Positions 1 to 7,524 of a DNA stretch of 64,000 nucleotides are shown in pieces. Source of the DNA: Methylobacterium sp. Leaf108 (GTDB lineage: Bacteria; Pseudomonadota; Alphaproteobacteria; Rhizobiales; Beijerinckiaceae); the NCBI RefSeq assembly GCF_001423265.1, contig NZ_LMND01000032.1:151788-215787 (forward strand), written 5' to 3'. Numbering within the stretch: the first letter of the stretch is position 1; every line of letters begins with the position of its first letter. Both the position numbers and the translations under genes were made by a program. The notes under the pieces are model-generated. The model did not search any database, was not told the origin of the DNA, and was given only the letters and a program-made list of their open reading frames with translations.

Positions 1-1214
1 GCCAGGGGATCGTGCGCGCCCGAGAACCGCAGTTCGTCGAGGGTGAAGAAGGCGAGATCCGCCTCGCGGCCCTCCTCGATCCGGCCGATGTCGGCGCGCC
101 CGAGGCAGGCCGCCGACCCTTCCGTCGCCCAGCGCAGGGCGTCGAGATGGGTGACGCGTTCGGCCCCGTAGGTGAGGCGGTTGATCATCAGGGCGTGGCG
201 CACGCCCTCCATCAGGTTGGAATTGTCGTTGGAGGCCGAGCCGTCGACGCCGAGCCCCACCGGGCTGCCGGCGGCCTCGAGCTCGCAGGTGCGGCACTGG
301 CCCGACGCCAGCGTCATGTTCGAGGTCGGGCAGTGGCAGACCCCGACCCCGGCGCGCCCGAGGCGGGCGACCTCGGCGTCGTTGAAATGGATGCCGTGGG
401 CGAGCCAGACGCGGTTCGTCATCCAGCCGACCTCCTCGAGATAGTCGACCGGGCGCTGGCCGAACGCCTCGAGGCAGTAGCGGTCCTCGTCGAGGGTCTC
501 GCCAAGGTGGGTGTGCAGGCGGCAGTCGTGGCGCTCGGCGAGCGCCGCGCTCTCGCGCATCAGACGCTTGGTGACGTTGAAGGGCGAACACGGGGCGAGC
601 CCGATCTGCACCATCGCGCCGGGCCTCGTGTCGTGGAACAGACGCAGCACGCGCTCGCTGTCCTCGAGAATGGTGTCGTCGCTTTGCGTCAGGCATTCGG
701 GCGGCAGGCCGCCGTCCTTCACCGACAGGCTCATGGAGCCGCGGGTGACGACGGCGCGGATGCCCAGGCCGCGCGCCTCCTCGACCTGGATGTCGACGGA
801 ACTCTCCAGGCCCTTGGGGAACAGGTAGTGGTGGTCCCCGGCCGTGGTGCAGCCGGACATGAGCAGTTCGGTGTAGGCGAGCCGCGTCGCGAGGCGGAAC
901 GCCTCCGGGTCCATCTTGTCCCAGACCGTGTAGAGGGCCTGCAGCCAGGGAAACAGCGGCTTGTTGATCGCCACCGGATGGGCGCGGGTGAGCGTCTGGA
1001 AGAAGTGGTGGTGGGTGTTGACGAGGCCCGGGATCACCACGTGGCGGCCGGCCTCGACGGTCTCGTCCACCGGCGCGGCGGGGCTCGCGCCCGCGGCCAC
1101 CCGCTCGACGATGCGGGTGCCCTCGACGACGATGCCGCCGCCGGCGTCCTCGGCGAGGATGGCGAGGGGGTTCCTGATCCAGGTGCGGCCCGACTTCATG
1201 CCGACGTCGTCCAT
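1..1214 (-). CDS. guaD: 8-oxoguanine deaminase-type amidohydrolase (3' end off window)
   Basis: Metal-dependent amidohydrolase of the guanine/8-oxoguanine deaminase and hydroxyatrazine hydrolase group, which removes an exocyclic amine from a purine-like ring and releases ammonia in the cytoplasm. The reading frame runs leftwards and is cut by the window edge, so the C-terminus is missing. Visible family features are the opening WIRNPLAIL stretch, the N-terminal metal motif NTHHHFF, HTHLGE in the barrel, LAHGIHF, and GVDGSASND carrying the catalytic Asp. I chose the ATG at 1214 because GAGGGGG lies just upstream; 1199 is an alternative. It follows the Tsx-like porin by 56 bp on the same strand, suggesting uptake and deamination in one unit. 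Substrate (8-oxoguanine rather than guanine or a triazine) is inferred from overall resemblance. Confidence 0.8.
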   Translation of the reverse strand, partial: MDDVGMKSGRTWIRNPLAILAEDAGGGIVVEGTRIVERVAAGASPAAPVDETVEAGRHVVIPGLVNTHHHFFQTLTRAHPVAINKPLFPWLQALYTVWDKMDPEAFRLATRLAYTELLMSGCTTAGDHHYLFPKGLESSVDIQVEEARGLGIRAVVTRGSMSLSVKDGGLPPECLTQSDDTILEDSERVLRLFHDTRPGAMVQIGLAPCSPFNVTKRLMRESAALAERHDCRLHTHLGETLDEDRYCLEAFGQRPVDYLEEVGWMTNRVWLAHGIHFNDAEVARLGRAGVGVCHCPTSNMTLASGQCRTCELEAAGSPVGLGVDGSASNDNSNLMEGVRHALMINRLTYGAERVTHLDALRWATEGSAACLGRADIGRIEEGREADLAFFTLDELRFSGAHDPL

Positions 1215-1270
1215 CCCATCCCCCTCATGCCATCCGCGCGATGCCATCCGCGCGATGCCCTGCCGGCCCC

Positions 1271-2062
1271 TCAGAAGACGTGGAAGGACACGCCCGCCGG
1301 GGCGGTCGTCTCCTCGGAGCCGGGCAGCCGCGCGGCGTCGTTGCCGAACTTGTTGCGCCAATACTGGAAGCCCACGAACACGTCGACCTTGTCGGGCTGG
1401 CCGTAGACGATTCCGAGCTCGGGCATGGCGTCGAACTTGGTATCGCGGGCCGGCAGGGGCACGGTGCCGTTGCGGTTGAACTCCCTGGAGGCGTGGACCG
1501 CGAGGTCGCGGAGGCCCGCCGGCACGTCGAAGGCGACGTTCAGCCCGGCGACGACGAGGTGCTTCTCGGAACCGAAGCTGGTGTTCTTCGAGTTGAGATC
1601 GGTGCCGTAGGAGAGCGAGACGTCCTCGACGAAGCCGGGGAGGGCGAAGGCCTCGGGGCCGGTGAGCGCGTTGCCGCTCAGGGTGGCGCGGTGGAGACCG
1701 CAGGCTTCCGTCGCGCCGATGCCGGTCTGGATGTCGAGGTTCGGGAACGCGTAGCCGCTCGGTTCCTGCGAGCCGGACCGGGGGATGTCGAGGGAGACGA
1801 CGTCGGTGCCGTAGGCCCCGGCGTTGGCATGGCCGATGGTGAGGACGGTCTTGAGAATGCTGCGCCCGTTCAGCGAGTTGCCCCTGGTCGCCGGGACCCC
1901 GGGCTCGCGGGAATCCATCACCCGGCGGTCGCCGACCTGGGTGTCCGAGAACAGGAAGAACGAGGACGGGACCGACGGCGGCGCGAGATCGGACGCCAGG
2001 GCCGGAACCGTGAACGGCGCCATCGCGGTGGCCATCGGAAAGCGGGAAAATCGATGGGTCAT
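1271..2062 (-). CDS. Tsx/OmpK-like nucleoside-specific outer-membrane channel
   Basis: Predicted outer-membrane beta-barrel of 263 residues. The N-terminus reads as a signal peptide ending ALAS, cleaved before DLAPP. The mature part begins with FFLFSDTQVGDRR and an EPG turn as in the Tsx/OmpK family, and the protein ends in phenylalanine (VSFHVF), the usual barrel-assembly signature. Tsx-type channels pass nucleosides and bases, so a position directly upstream of a purine-deaminase gene on the same strand makes sense. Start ATG at 2062 follows a GGGGGACGG stretch; longer in-frame starts further upstream would lack a signal peptide at the N-terminus. The exact substrate is not shown by the sequence. 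Confidence 0.7.
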   Translation of the reverse strand: MTHRFSRFPMATAMAPFTVPALASDLAPPSVPSSFFLFSDTQVGDRRVMDSREPGVPATRGNSLNGRSILKTVLTIGHANAGAYGTDVVSLDIPRSGSQEPSGYAFPNLDIQTGIGATEACGLHRATLSGNALTGPEAFALPGFVEDVSLSYGTDLNSKNTSFGSEKHLVVAGLNVAFDVPAGLRDLAVHASREFNRNGTVPLPARDTKFDAMPELGIVYGQPDKVDVFVGFQYWRNKFGNDAARLPGSEETTAPAGVSFHVF

Positions 2063-2107
2063 CGGCCGTCCCCCGGGGGCTTGGTGGGGCCCTTGTGCCG
2101 GCACAGC

Positions 2108-2123
2108 AGCAACCGATATGCCA
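2108..2123 (-). promoter_or_regulatory. candidate sigma-54 promoter for the porin-guaD unit
   Basis: On the minus strand the sequence reads TGGCATA-TCGG-TTGCT. It keeps the invariant GG and GC spaced by 10 bp and matches the consensus TGGCACG-N4-TTGC(A/T) except at two positions of the -24 element. It lies about 46 bp upstream of the porin start codon. RpoN control would fit a nitrogen-scavenging operon. This is a by-eye match only. Confidence 0.5.
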
Positions 2124-2415
2124 GCGGACGCGCCCGGCTCGCGGCCGGACCTCGCGCGGAACGCGCGATGCAAATCGGCGACAAGACCCCGATCCCGCCC
2201 GCGACCCTCACCGAGCCGAGCCCGGACGGCAGGACCCGGCCGTCCGCTCGCCACGGGCCGACGAGCGTCTCGGAGACCGGTTCGCGCCATGCCTGAGCGT
2301 CGTCTGCCCAGGAAAGCGGATGTCTGCCCCCCGATGCGCGCCGACGCCGGATAGGCTCCGGCGCGGTGCCCGAACGCGGGACGGCGCGGCCGGAACACCC
2401 GCCCACGTTGCGGCG

Positions 2416-3255
2416 GTGGCCGAAACACGGTCTAAGGGCCCCCGCGACACGCCCGCTTCCGGGCAACCGGCGCAGCGCTCCGAGAGCGGGTCGCGGCCGG
2501 ATCGCATTCCCGTCCTCCAGCCCGAGATCCCGGTGCCCGCGCCCCAGACCCGCGCCGAACGCCTGGCGGACGAGATCGCCGCCGCCATCCTCTCGGGCGA
2601 CCTGCCCCCGGGGCTGCACCTCGACGAGCAGGTGCTGGCCAAGCGGTTCGGGGTGTCGCGGACCCCGGTGCGGGACGCCCTGCGCCTCCTCAGCGGCAGC
2701 GGCCTGATCGACCTGCGCCCGCGCACGGGCGCCACGGTCCGCACGATCACGGCGGAGGGGCTCGACATGCTGTTCGTCGCCACCGCCGAGATCGAGGCGA
2801 CCTGCGCGCGCCTGGCCGCCCTCGGCATGACGGCCGCCGAGCGCAGCCGCCTGCGCGACCTCCACGAGGGCATGGCGCCCCTGGCCGCGGCCGGCGACCG
2901 CGACGGCTACATCACCGCCAACCGGGATTTCCACGCGCTCCTCTCCATGGGCACCCACAACAGCGTGGTGGAAGAGATCGCCCGGTCGCTGCAGCGGCGC
3001 CTGACACCGTTCCGCCGGGCGCAGTTCCAGGCCGAGGGCCGCCTCGCGCGGTCGCACAGCGAACACGGCGCCGTGGTGCGGGCGGTGCTGGCCCGGGATG
3101 CCGCCGCCGCCAACGCCGCCATGCTGGTCCACATGAGCATCGTCGAGGATGCGTTCGAGACCGTGGACGCAGCCCCCGCCGCGATCCGCGCCGTGGCCCG
3201 GGACCGCATCGTCCGTCCTCGCCGCGCGGAAGCGGTCGAGCGGGCGCGTCGCTGA
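2416..3255 (+). CDS. GntR-family transcriptional regulator, FCD subfamily
   Basis: DNA-binding repressor of the FadR/FCD branch. After a poorly conserved N-terminal stretch comes the winged helix (RAERLADEIAAAILSGDLPPG, EQVLAKRFGVSRTPVRDALRLL). The helical FCD ligand domain follows, with FHALLSMGTHN and HSEHGAVVRAVLARDA, whose His residues usually bind a metal or ligand. Start is uncertain: GTG at 2416 is chosen; GTG at 2533 gives a compact protein beginning right before the helix-turn-helix; the frame is open further up but overlaps the divergent promoter. It is divergent from the porin–guaD unit and upstream of the AtzG–AtzE–AtzH genes, so it probably responds to a purine- or ureide-derived effector and controls one or both. 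Confidence 0.8.
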   Translation: MAETRSKGPRDTPASGQPAQRSESGSRPDRIPVLQPEIPVPAPQTRAERLADEIAAAILSGDLPPGLHLDEQVLAKRFGVSRTPVRDALRLLSGSGLIDLRPRTGATVRTITAEGLDMLFVATAEIEATCARLAALGMTAAERSRLRDLHEGMAPLAAAGDRDGYITANRDFHALLSMGTHNSVVEEIARSLQRRLTPFRRAQFQAEGRLARSHSEHGAVVRAVLARDAAAANAAMLVHMSIVEDAFETVDAAPAAIRAVARDRIVRPRRAEAVERARR

Positions 3256-3390
3256 ACAGCCACCGGCGCCGACGCGATCTGCCACCGATCGATACTGGGC
3301 GGAATACGATGTGGGCGCCGCAATCGGGGCCCCTGCGGACATGATCGCGCACGGCCTGGCGATTCGCCCGGCGTCAGCCCCCGATGTGAA

Positions 3391-3665
3391 GGGCCCGCCA
3401 AGACCGTTACGCTCGCCGCGCAGCCCGCGCCTTTGGCCATCGATCCGGCCACCACGGCGCTGGTCGTCATCGACATGCGGCGCGACGTCATCGAGCCCGG
3501 CGGCTTCGGCGAGACGCCGGTCAACGAGGTCTCGCTTCTCGAGGCGGCCATCGCGCCGCGCCGTGCTCGCGGCCGCGCGCGCCGCCGGGATGCTGGTGGC
3601 GCACACGCGGCAGGGCCATGCCCCCGACCTCTCCGATGCGCTCCCGGCCAAGCTCGAACGCGGTG
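3391..3665 (+). pseudogene. isochorismatase-family amidohydrolase remnant (biuret-hydrolase-like), frameshifted and truncated
   Basis: Frame 1 encodes TVTLAAQPAPLAIDPATTA then LVVIDMRRDVIEPGGFG, the N-terminal signature of cysteine hydrolases related to biuret/ureidoacrylate amidases, including the catalytic Asp. Near 3559 the frame breaks: continuing homology (AVLAAARAAGMLVAHTRQGH, then APDLSDALPAKLERG) lies in the next frame, equivalent to a net loss of two bases or gain of one. Homology stops near 3665. The region that would hold the catalytic Lys and Cys is gone, and atzG begins at 3777. In related clusters such an enzyme accompanies AtzG/AtzE genes, so this looks like decay of a once functional partner. 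Confidence 0.7.
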
Positions 3666-3776
3666 AGCGGGCATCGCCGTTCGGCTGCTGTCCTCACGCA
3701 ACGGGGGTCGCTCGGCATCGATTTCGCTTGGGGCCGCTCCTGCGACGACAGCCGCCACAGCCGCCCCGGGACCCCG

Positions 3777-3968
3777 ATGCCACCGACACCCTTCGAGACG
3801 CGCGCCGCCTATGTCGAGGCCGCCGCCGGCCTGCTCGGGCTCCCCCTCGACCCGGCCTGGGCGGCGGGCGTCGCCGACAACCTCGCGGTGCTGAGCGCGG
3901 CGGCCGAGCGGGTGGCGGCGTTCCCGCTGCCCGACGAGGCCGAGGTGGCGCCGGTGTTCGAGGCCTGA
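3777..3968 (+). CDS. atzG: AtzG/HpxX-like small amidase subunit (DUF4089)
   Basis: Sixty-three-residue protein with the typical pattern of the DUF4089 family: YVEAAAGLLGLPLDPAWAAGV, then AERVAAFPLPDEAEVAPVFEA. AtzG is described as a vestigial GatC-like subunit that stabilises the AtzE amidase; here it ends 4 bp before atzE starts, supporting co-translation and complex formation. The start ATG at 3777 gives the usual family length. An in-frame opening continues upstream but shows no family resemblance and overlaps the isochorismatase remnant. Confidence 0.8.
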   Translation: MPPTPFETRAAYVEAAAGLLGLPLDPAWAAGVADNLAVLSAAAERVAAFPLPDEAEVAPVFEA

Positions 3969-3972
3969 CGGG

Positions 3973-5370
3973 ATGAGCGACGATCCGGCCCTGATGCACG
4001 GCCACGCCATCGCGGCGGCCGTGCGCGACCGGCGCACGAGCGCCACGGCGGCGGTCACCGCGGCCCTGGCCCGCATCGCGCGGGTGGACGGCACCGTCAA
4101 CGCCTTCACCGACGTCGTGGCCGAGCGCGCCCTGGCCCGGGCCGGATCGATCGACGCGGCCATCGCTCGCGGCGAGGTTCCGGGGGCCCTCGCCGGCGTG
4201 CCCTTCGCGGTCAAGAACCTCATCGACGTCGCCGGCCTGCCGACGCGGGCGGGCTCGAAGATCAACCGCGCCCGCCCCCCGGCCGCCCGCGACGGCGCGA
4301 CCCTGCGCCGGATGGAGGCGGCGGGCGCCATCCTGGTCGGCGCCCTCAACATGGGCGAATACGCCTACGACTTCACCGGCGAGAACGTCCACGACGGCGC
4401 CACGCGCAACCCGCACGACCTCGGCCACATGTCGGGGGGCTCGTCCGGCGGCTCGGGCGGGGCGGTGGGAGCCGGTCTCGTGCCGATCGCGCTCGGCTCG
4501 GACACCAACGGCTCGATCCGGGTGCCCTCGGCCTTCTGCGGCTGCTTCGGGTTGAAGCCCACCTATGGCCGGCTGACGCGGGCCGGCAGCTTCCCCTTCG
4601 TCGGCAGCCTCGACCATCTCGGGCCGATGGCCCGCAGCGTCACCGATCTGGCGCTCGCCTACGACGCGATGCAGGGCCCCGACCCCGAGGACGCTGCCAC
4701 CACCGCCCGCGCGCCGGAGCCCGCGACGCCGGGGCTCGACGACGGGATCGCCGATCTGCGCATCGCCGTGGCGGGGGGCTATTTCGCCACCGGCGGCGAC
4801 CCGGAGGCCTTCGCGGCGGTGGCGGCGATCGCGGGCGCGCTCAAGGTCACGCGCCGGGTCGAGATCCCGGAGGCCGCCCGCGCCAGGGCGGCGGCCTATC
4901 TCATCACCGCCGCCGAGGGCGCCGCCCTCCACCTCGACCGGCTGCGGACCCGGGCGGACGACTTCGACCCGGCGGTGCGCGACCGGCTCATCGCGGGCGC
5001 GATGATCCCCGCCCCCTGGGTCGAGGGCGCCCAGCGCTTCCGGCGCTGGTACCGCGCGGCGGTGGCCGAACTCTTCGCCGACGTCGACGTGATCCTGGCG
5101 CCGTCGACGCCGTGCCGGGCGCCGACATCGGGCCAGACCCATTTCGTCCTCGACGGCGTGACCCTGCCGGTGCGGGCCAACATCGGCGTGTTCACCCAGC
5201 CGATCTCCTTCATCGGCCTGCCGGTGGTGGCGGTGCCGGTGCGGGTGGACGACGGCCTGCCGCTCGGCGTCCAGGTCATCGCCGCCCCCTGGAGGGAAGG
5301 ATCGGCGCTGCGGGTGGCACGCCACCTCGAACGCGAGGGAATCGTGAGCGCCCCCGCGGCGGACCTTTGA
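3973..5370 (+). CDS. atzE: AtzE-family amidohydrolase (1-carboxybiuret / oxalurate-type amidase)
   Basis: Amidase-signature enzyme of 465 residues. The Ser–cisSer–Lys triad is readable: Lys in VPFAVKNLIDVAG (near residue 79), the Gly/Ser loop MSGGSSGGSGGAVGAG, and the nucleophile region GSDTNGSIRVPSAF. AtzE hydrolyses 1-carboxybiuret in cyanuric-acid breakdown; the close homologue HpxY belongs to the oxalurate module of purine catabolism. With GuaD-type deaminase and AtzH/HpxZ neighbours, a ureide/oxalurate substrate is at least as likely as a triazine product. It follows atzG by 4 bp. No allophanate hydrolase adjoins, but one lies at 24.6 kb. Confidence 0.85.
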   Translation: MSDDPALMHGHAIAAAVRDRRTSATAAVTAALARIARVDGTVNAFTDVVAERALARAGSIDAAIARGEVPGALAGVPFAVKNLIDVAGLPTRAGSKINRARPPAARDGATLRRMEAAGAILVGALNMGEYAYDFTGENVHDGATRNPHDLGHMSGGSSGGSGGAVGAGLVPIALGSDTNGSIRVPSAFCGCFGLKPTYGRLTRAGSFPFVGSLDHLGPMARSVTDLALAYDAMQGPDPEDAATTARAPEPATPGLDDGIADLRIAVAGGYFATGGDPEAFAAVAAIAGALKVTRRVEIPEAARARAAAYLITAAEGAALHLDRLRTRADDFDPAVRDRLIAGAMIPAPWVEGAQRFRRWYRAAVAELFADVDVILAPSTPCRAPTSGQTHFVLDGVTLPVRANIGVFTQPISFIGLPVVAVPVRVDDGLPLGVQVIAAPWREGSALRVARHLEREGIVSAPAADL

Positions 5371-5436
5371 CAACCGTCGTGATCCTCCCCTCCTGGACGC
5401 GAACGACGGCGTGACCGGCGAAACCACGAGACAGCC

Positions 5437-5820
5437 ATGACGATCGACGACCCCGCCGTGAAGGCCGAAGTCGAGGCGGCGTTCGCGGCCTACGAGGCCG
5501 CGCTCGACGCGAACGACGTGGCGACCCTCGAGGACCTGTTTCGCGACGATCCGCGCACCATCCGCTACGGGATCGGGGAAAACCTCTACGGCATGGACGC
5601 GATCCGCGCCTTCCGCCGGGCCCGCTCGCCGCAGGGGCTGGCGCGCACGATCCACGACACCGTCATCACCACCTACGGGCGCGACACCGCCACCGCCATG
5701 ACCCTGTTCCGGCGCGAGGGCGCCCCGGGCAAACTCGGCCGCCAGAGCCAGACGTGGGTGCGTTTCGAGGAGGGTTGGAAGGTGGTCGCCGCCCACGTCA
5801 GCCTGATCGAGGACGCCTGA
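5437..5820 (+). CDS. AtzH/HpxZ-like protein (DUF3225, NTF2-like fold)
   Basis: Small cytoplasmic protein of 127 residues with a cone-shaped NTF2/SnoaL-like fold pattern: helical start AFAAYEAALDANDVATLEDLF, then FRDDPRTIRYGIGENLYG, and a strand-rich C-terminus ending WVRFEEGWKVVAAHVS. Proteins of this family sit beside AtzG–AtzE in cyanuric-acid clusters and beside HpxXY in oxalurate clusters; a small amidase-associated or decarboxylase-like role has been proposed but I cannot settle it from sequence. It is 66 bp downstream of atzE on the same strand and is probably in the same operon. Confidence 0.8.
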   Translation: MTIDDPAVKAEVEAAFAAYEAALDANDVATLEDLFRDDPRTIRYGIGENLYGMDAIRAFRRARSPQGLARTIHDTVITTYGRDTATAMTLFRREGAPGKLGRQSQTWVRFEEGWKVVAAHVSLIEDA

Positions 5821-6351
5821 TCAGGTCTCGGCCGGGTCCTTGCGCGCCACGCGGCGCAGGCGCCCGTTGCGCTTCTCGTATTCGAACATCGCCGTCGTCG
5901 CCCGGTCGGCATCGGCGTCCACCGCCGCGGCCGGCACAGCGGGGGCAGGGGGCGTCCGCCGTTCCAGGGCGGCGCGGACCAGGGCGACGTCGCGGGCGAT
6001 CAGGGCGGCGAGATCGGCCCGCACCGCGAGTTCGGCATCGGCACCGTCTTCGAAGGCGAGGCGCAGGAGCGTGGTGGGCGGCGTCGCCTCGAAGGCGCCG
6101 AGCCCGAACCCGACGGCGGAAGCGGCCACGCTCACGGGCTTGGGCAGGGCCTGCGCGCTGGCCAGCGCCCCCTGAAGGCCGCGCAGGAGATCGCCGCTCC
6201 AATGGGCGGGCGGTGCCGCGGGCTCCGGCAGGTCGAGGCTCGCCACGGTCTCAATGCCGCGCGAGGTCCCGTCGGGCATCGTGAAGAGCCCGTCCTCGTA
6301 GGCGCCCGCCCCGCTGCCGCAGGCGCCCCCTGCGATCCGGATGGCCGTCAT
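5821..6351 (-). CDS. hypothetical protein
   Basis: Unrecognised protein of 176 residues from the ATG at 6351; an in-frame ATG at 6369 would add six residues. No signal peptide or membrane segment. The sequence is Ala-rich, with a central helical stretch AVRADLAALIARDVALVRAALE and a basic C-terminus (YEKRNGRLRRVARKDPAET). Its stop directly abuts the stop of the convergent AtzH-like gene. The codon pattern matches its neighbours, which supports it being real. Function unknown. Confidence 0.5.
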   Translation of the reverse strand: MTAIRIAGGACGSGAGAYEDGLFTMPDGTSRGIETVASLDLPEPAAPPAHWSGDLLRGLQGALASAQALPKPVSVAASAVGFGLGAFEATPPTTLLRLAFEDGADAELAVRADLAALIARDVALVRAALERRTPPAPAVPAAAVDADADRATTAMFEYEKRNGRLRRVARKDPAET

Positions 6352-6415
6352 CGTCTGTCGTCCTCGCATGACGCGCCCACGGTGACGCGCCGATGTGTCC
6401 GAAACGCGGCGCGGC

Positions 6416-6736
6416 TCACGACGCGCGTCGGGCACGCTCGGCGAAGAAGTTGCGCAGGGTCGCCGCCACGAGGTCGTCCACCTGCGCGGCGCTCTTGGGT
6501 TCGCGCAGGACGAGGCTCGTCACCGCGTCGGGGTGGTTGCGGCGTTGCTTCGGGGTCCGGGCGTGGTTGGAGACCCGCAGGGCGAGGTCGCAGCCGGCGG
6601 TCTTGAGATAGACGGAATCGCCGCGGGTGTTGCGGGCCGCCTCGGCGAAGCCCTGTTCGGACAGGCGTGCGAGCGCCCGCGCCATCGCGGCGGCCGGGTC
6701 GAGCGGGGGCGAGCCCCGCCGGTCCCCACCGGTCAC
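6416..6736 (-). CDS. hypothetical protein, third gene of the BrnT/XRE operon
   Basis: Protein of 106 residues, unrecognised. It contains MARALARLSEQGFAEAARN, a Lys/Arg-rich middle (RVSNHARTPKQRRNHPDAV) and VDDLVAATLRNFFAERARR at the end, where two Arg/Ala-rich helices look nucleic-acid friendly. The start overlaps the stop of the XRE gene by 4 bp (ATGA), so it is translationally coupled to the toxin–antitoxin pair. It may be an accessory component or an unrelated passenger. Confidence 0.55.
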   Translation of the reverse strand: MTGGDRRGSPPLDPAAAMARALARLSEQGFAEAARNTRGDSVYLKTAGCDLALRVSNHARTPKQRRNHPDAVTSLVLREPKSAAQVDDLVAATLRNFFAERARRAS

Positions 6737-7095
6737 GCGGCGATCGACGGCGCCCGCCCGAGGGCGCGCAGGGCCGCCTCCGGCTCGCGGTCGAGGATGT
6801 TGAGGAGCACCCGCACGTAGGGCGGCACCGAGGTGCGGCCCTGTTCCCAGTTCTTCAGGGTCGCGAGCGGCGCATCGATCAGCCGGGCGAATTCGACCTG
6901 CGTCAGCCCCAGGCGTTCGCGCACCCTATGCGGCGGCCGGACGACGACGGCCCCCTCCAGGTAGGAGGGGTCGTCGGGGTCGTAGCCGTCCTCGATCATG
7001 TGGCGCCGGATATCCTCCTCGGTGGTGGCATCGAGCTTGGCCTGGTCCACGTCGGCCGGCCGGGCGGCCAGTTCCGCCAATGTCACCCTCACCAT
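6733..7095 (-). CDS. XRE-family helix-turn-helix antitoxin (partner of BrnT)
   Basis: Protein of 120 residues. The C-terminal half has a clear HTH: RVRERLGLTQVEFARLIDAPL, ATLKNWEQGRTSVPPYVRVLL, ending NILDREPEAALRALG. The N-terminal half (ATTEEDIRRHMIEDGYDPDDP) likely masks the toxin. It overlaps the upstream BrnT gene by 7 bp. Classical BrnT toxins pair with BrnA, a ribbon-helix-helix protein; an XRE-type partner is a variant. It probably binds its own promoter upstream of 7349 and autoregulates. Confidence 0.75.
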   Translation of the reverse strand: MVRVTLAELAARPADVDQAKLDATTEEDIRRHMIEDGYDPDDPSYLEGAVVVRPPHRVRERLGLTQVEFARLIDAPLATLKNWEQGRTSVPPYVRVLLNILDREPEAALRALGRAPSIAA

Positions 7096-7349
7096 TTCAC
7101 GCGCTCCTTACGGTTCGAGAGCCAGGCCGTGATGATCCAGCGGACATCGCCGCGGTCCGTATAGACGACGGTGTAGAACCGGCCGTCATACTGGCCCACG
7201 GCCGTCATGCGGACCTCGCCGTAATCCCAACGCGTATCCTGCCAGGTCACCACTCGCCCAAGAAAGATCCTGGCCGCAGTCCCGAGCCCGAAGCCGCGAG
7301 CGGATTTCACGAGGTCGGATTTTGCCGGGTCCCAGTCGAATTCCATCAT
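7089..7349 (-). CDS. brnT: BrnT-family ribonuclease toxin
   Basis: Eighty-six-residue RelE-fold toxin. Family features are the opening MEFDWDPAKSDLVKSARG, the central DTRWDYGEVRMTAVGQYDGRFYTVVYTDRG and the terminal WIITAWLSNRKERVKW, which corresponds to the BrnT RxIS(A)RxA(S/N)xxE region. BrnT cleaves RNA in the cytoplasm and is neutralised by its antitoxin. ATG codons at 7349 and 7346 are both possible. It is the first gene of a three-gene unit with the XRE antitoxin. Confidence 0.8.
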   Translation of the reverse strand: MMEFDWDPAKSDLVKSARGFGLGTAARIFLGRVVTWQDTRWDYGEVRMTAVGQYDGRFYTVVYTDRGDVRWIITAWLSNRKERVKW

Positions 7350-7524
7350 CCACTCATACGCTCACAGCGTCCTTCGCACCAGCGGCGTGTTGCAACGAAG
7401 CGGTGGTGAGCGTGGGGCGGCGACCGGCAAGGCGCGTGCCGTGACACCCCCGCCTACCCTTGCTATGCCGCGCCTGACACGATGACGGCGCGTCCGTCGC
7501 AACCGCATGCCCCGGCTCCATCCG

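Noticed and set aside
1227..1255. Short tandem ATGCCATCCGCGCG repeat between porin and guaD
   Set aside because: Only two copies in a 56-bp gap; too little to call a functional element.
2095..2415. N-terminal extension of the GntR regulator to 2095
   Set aside because: The stretch is low complexity, has no family resemblance and covers the divergent promoter.
3256..3390. Additional small gene between the GntR regulator and the amidase remnant
   Set aside because: No frame with start, ribosome site or recognisable protein was found.
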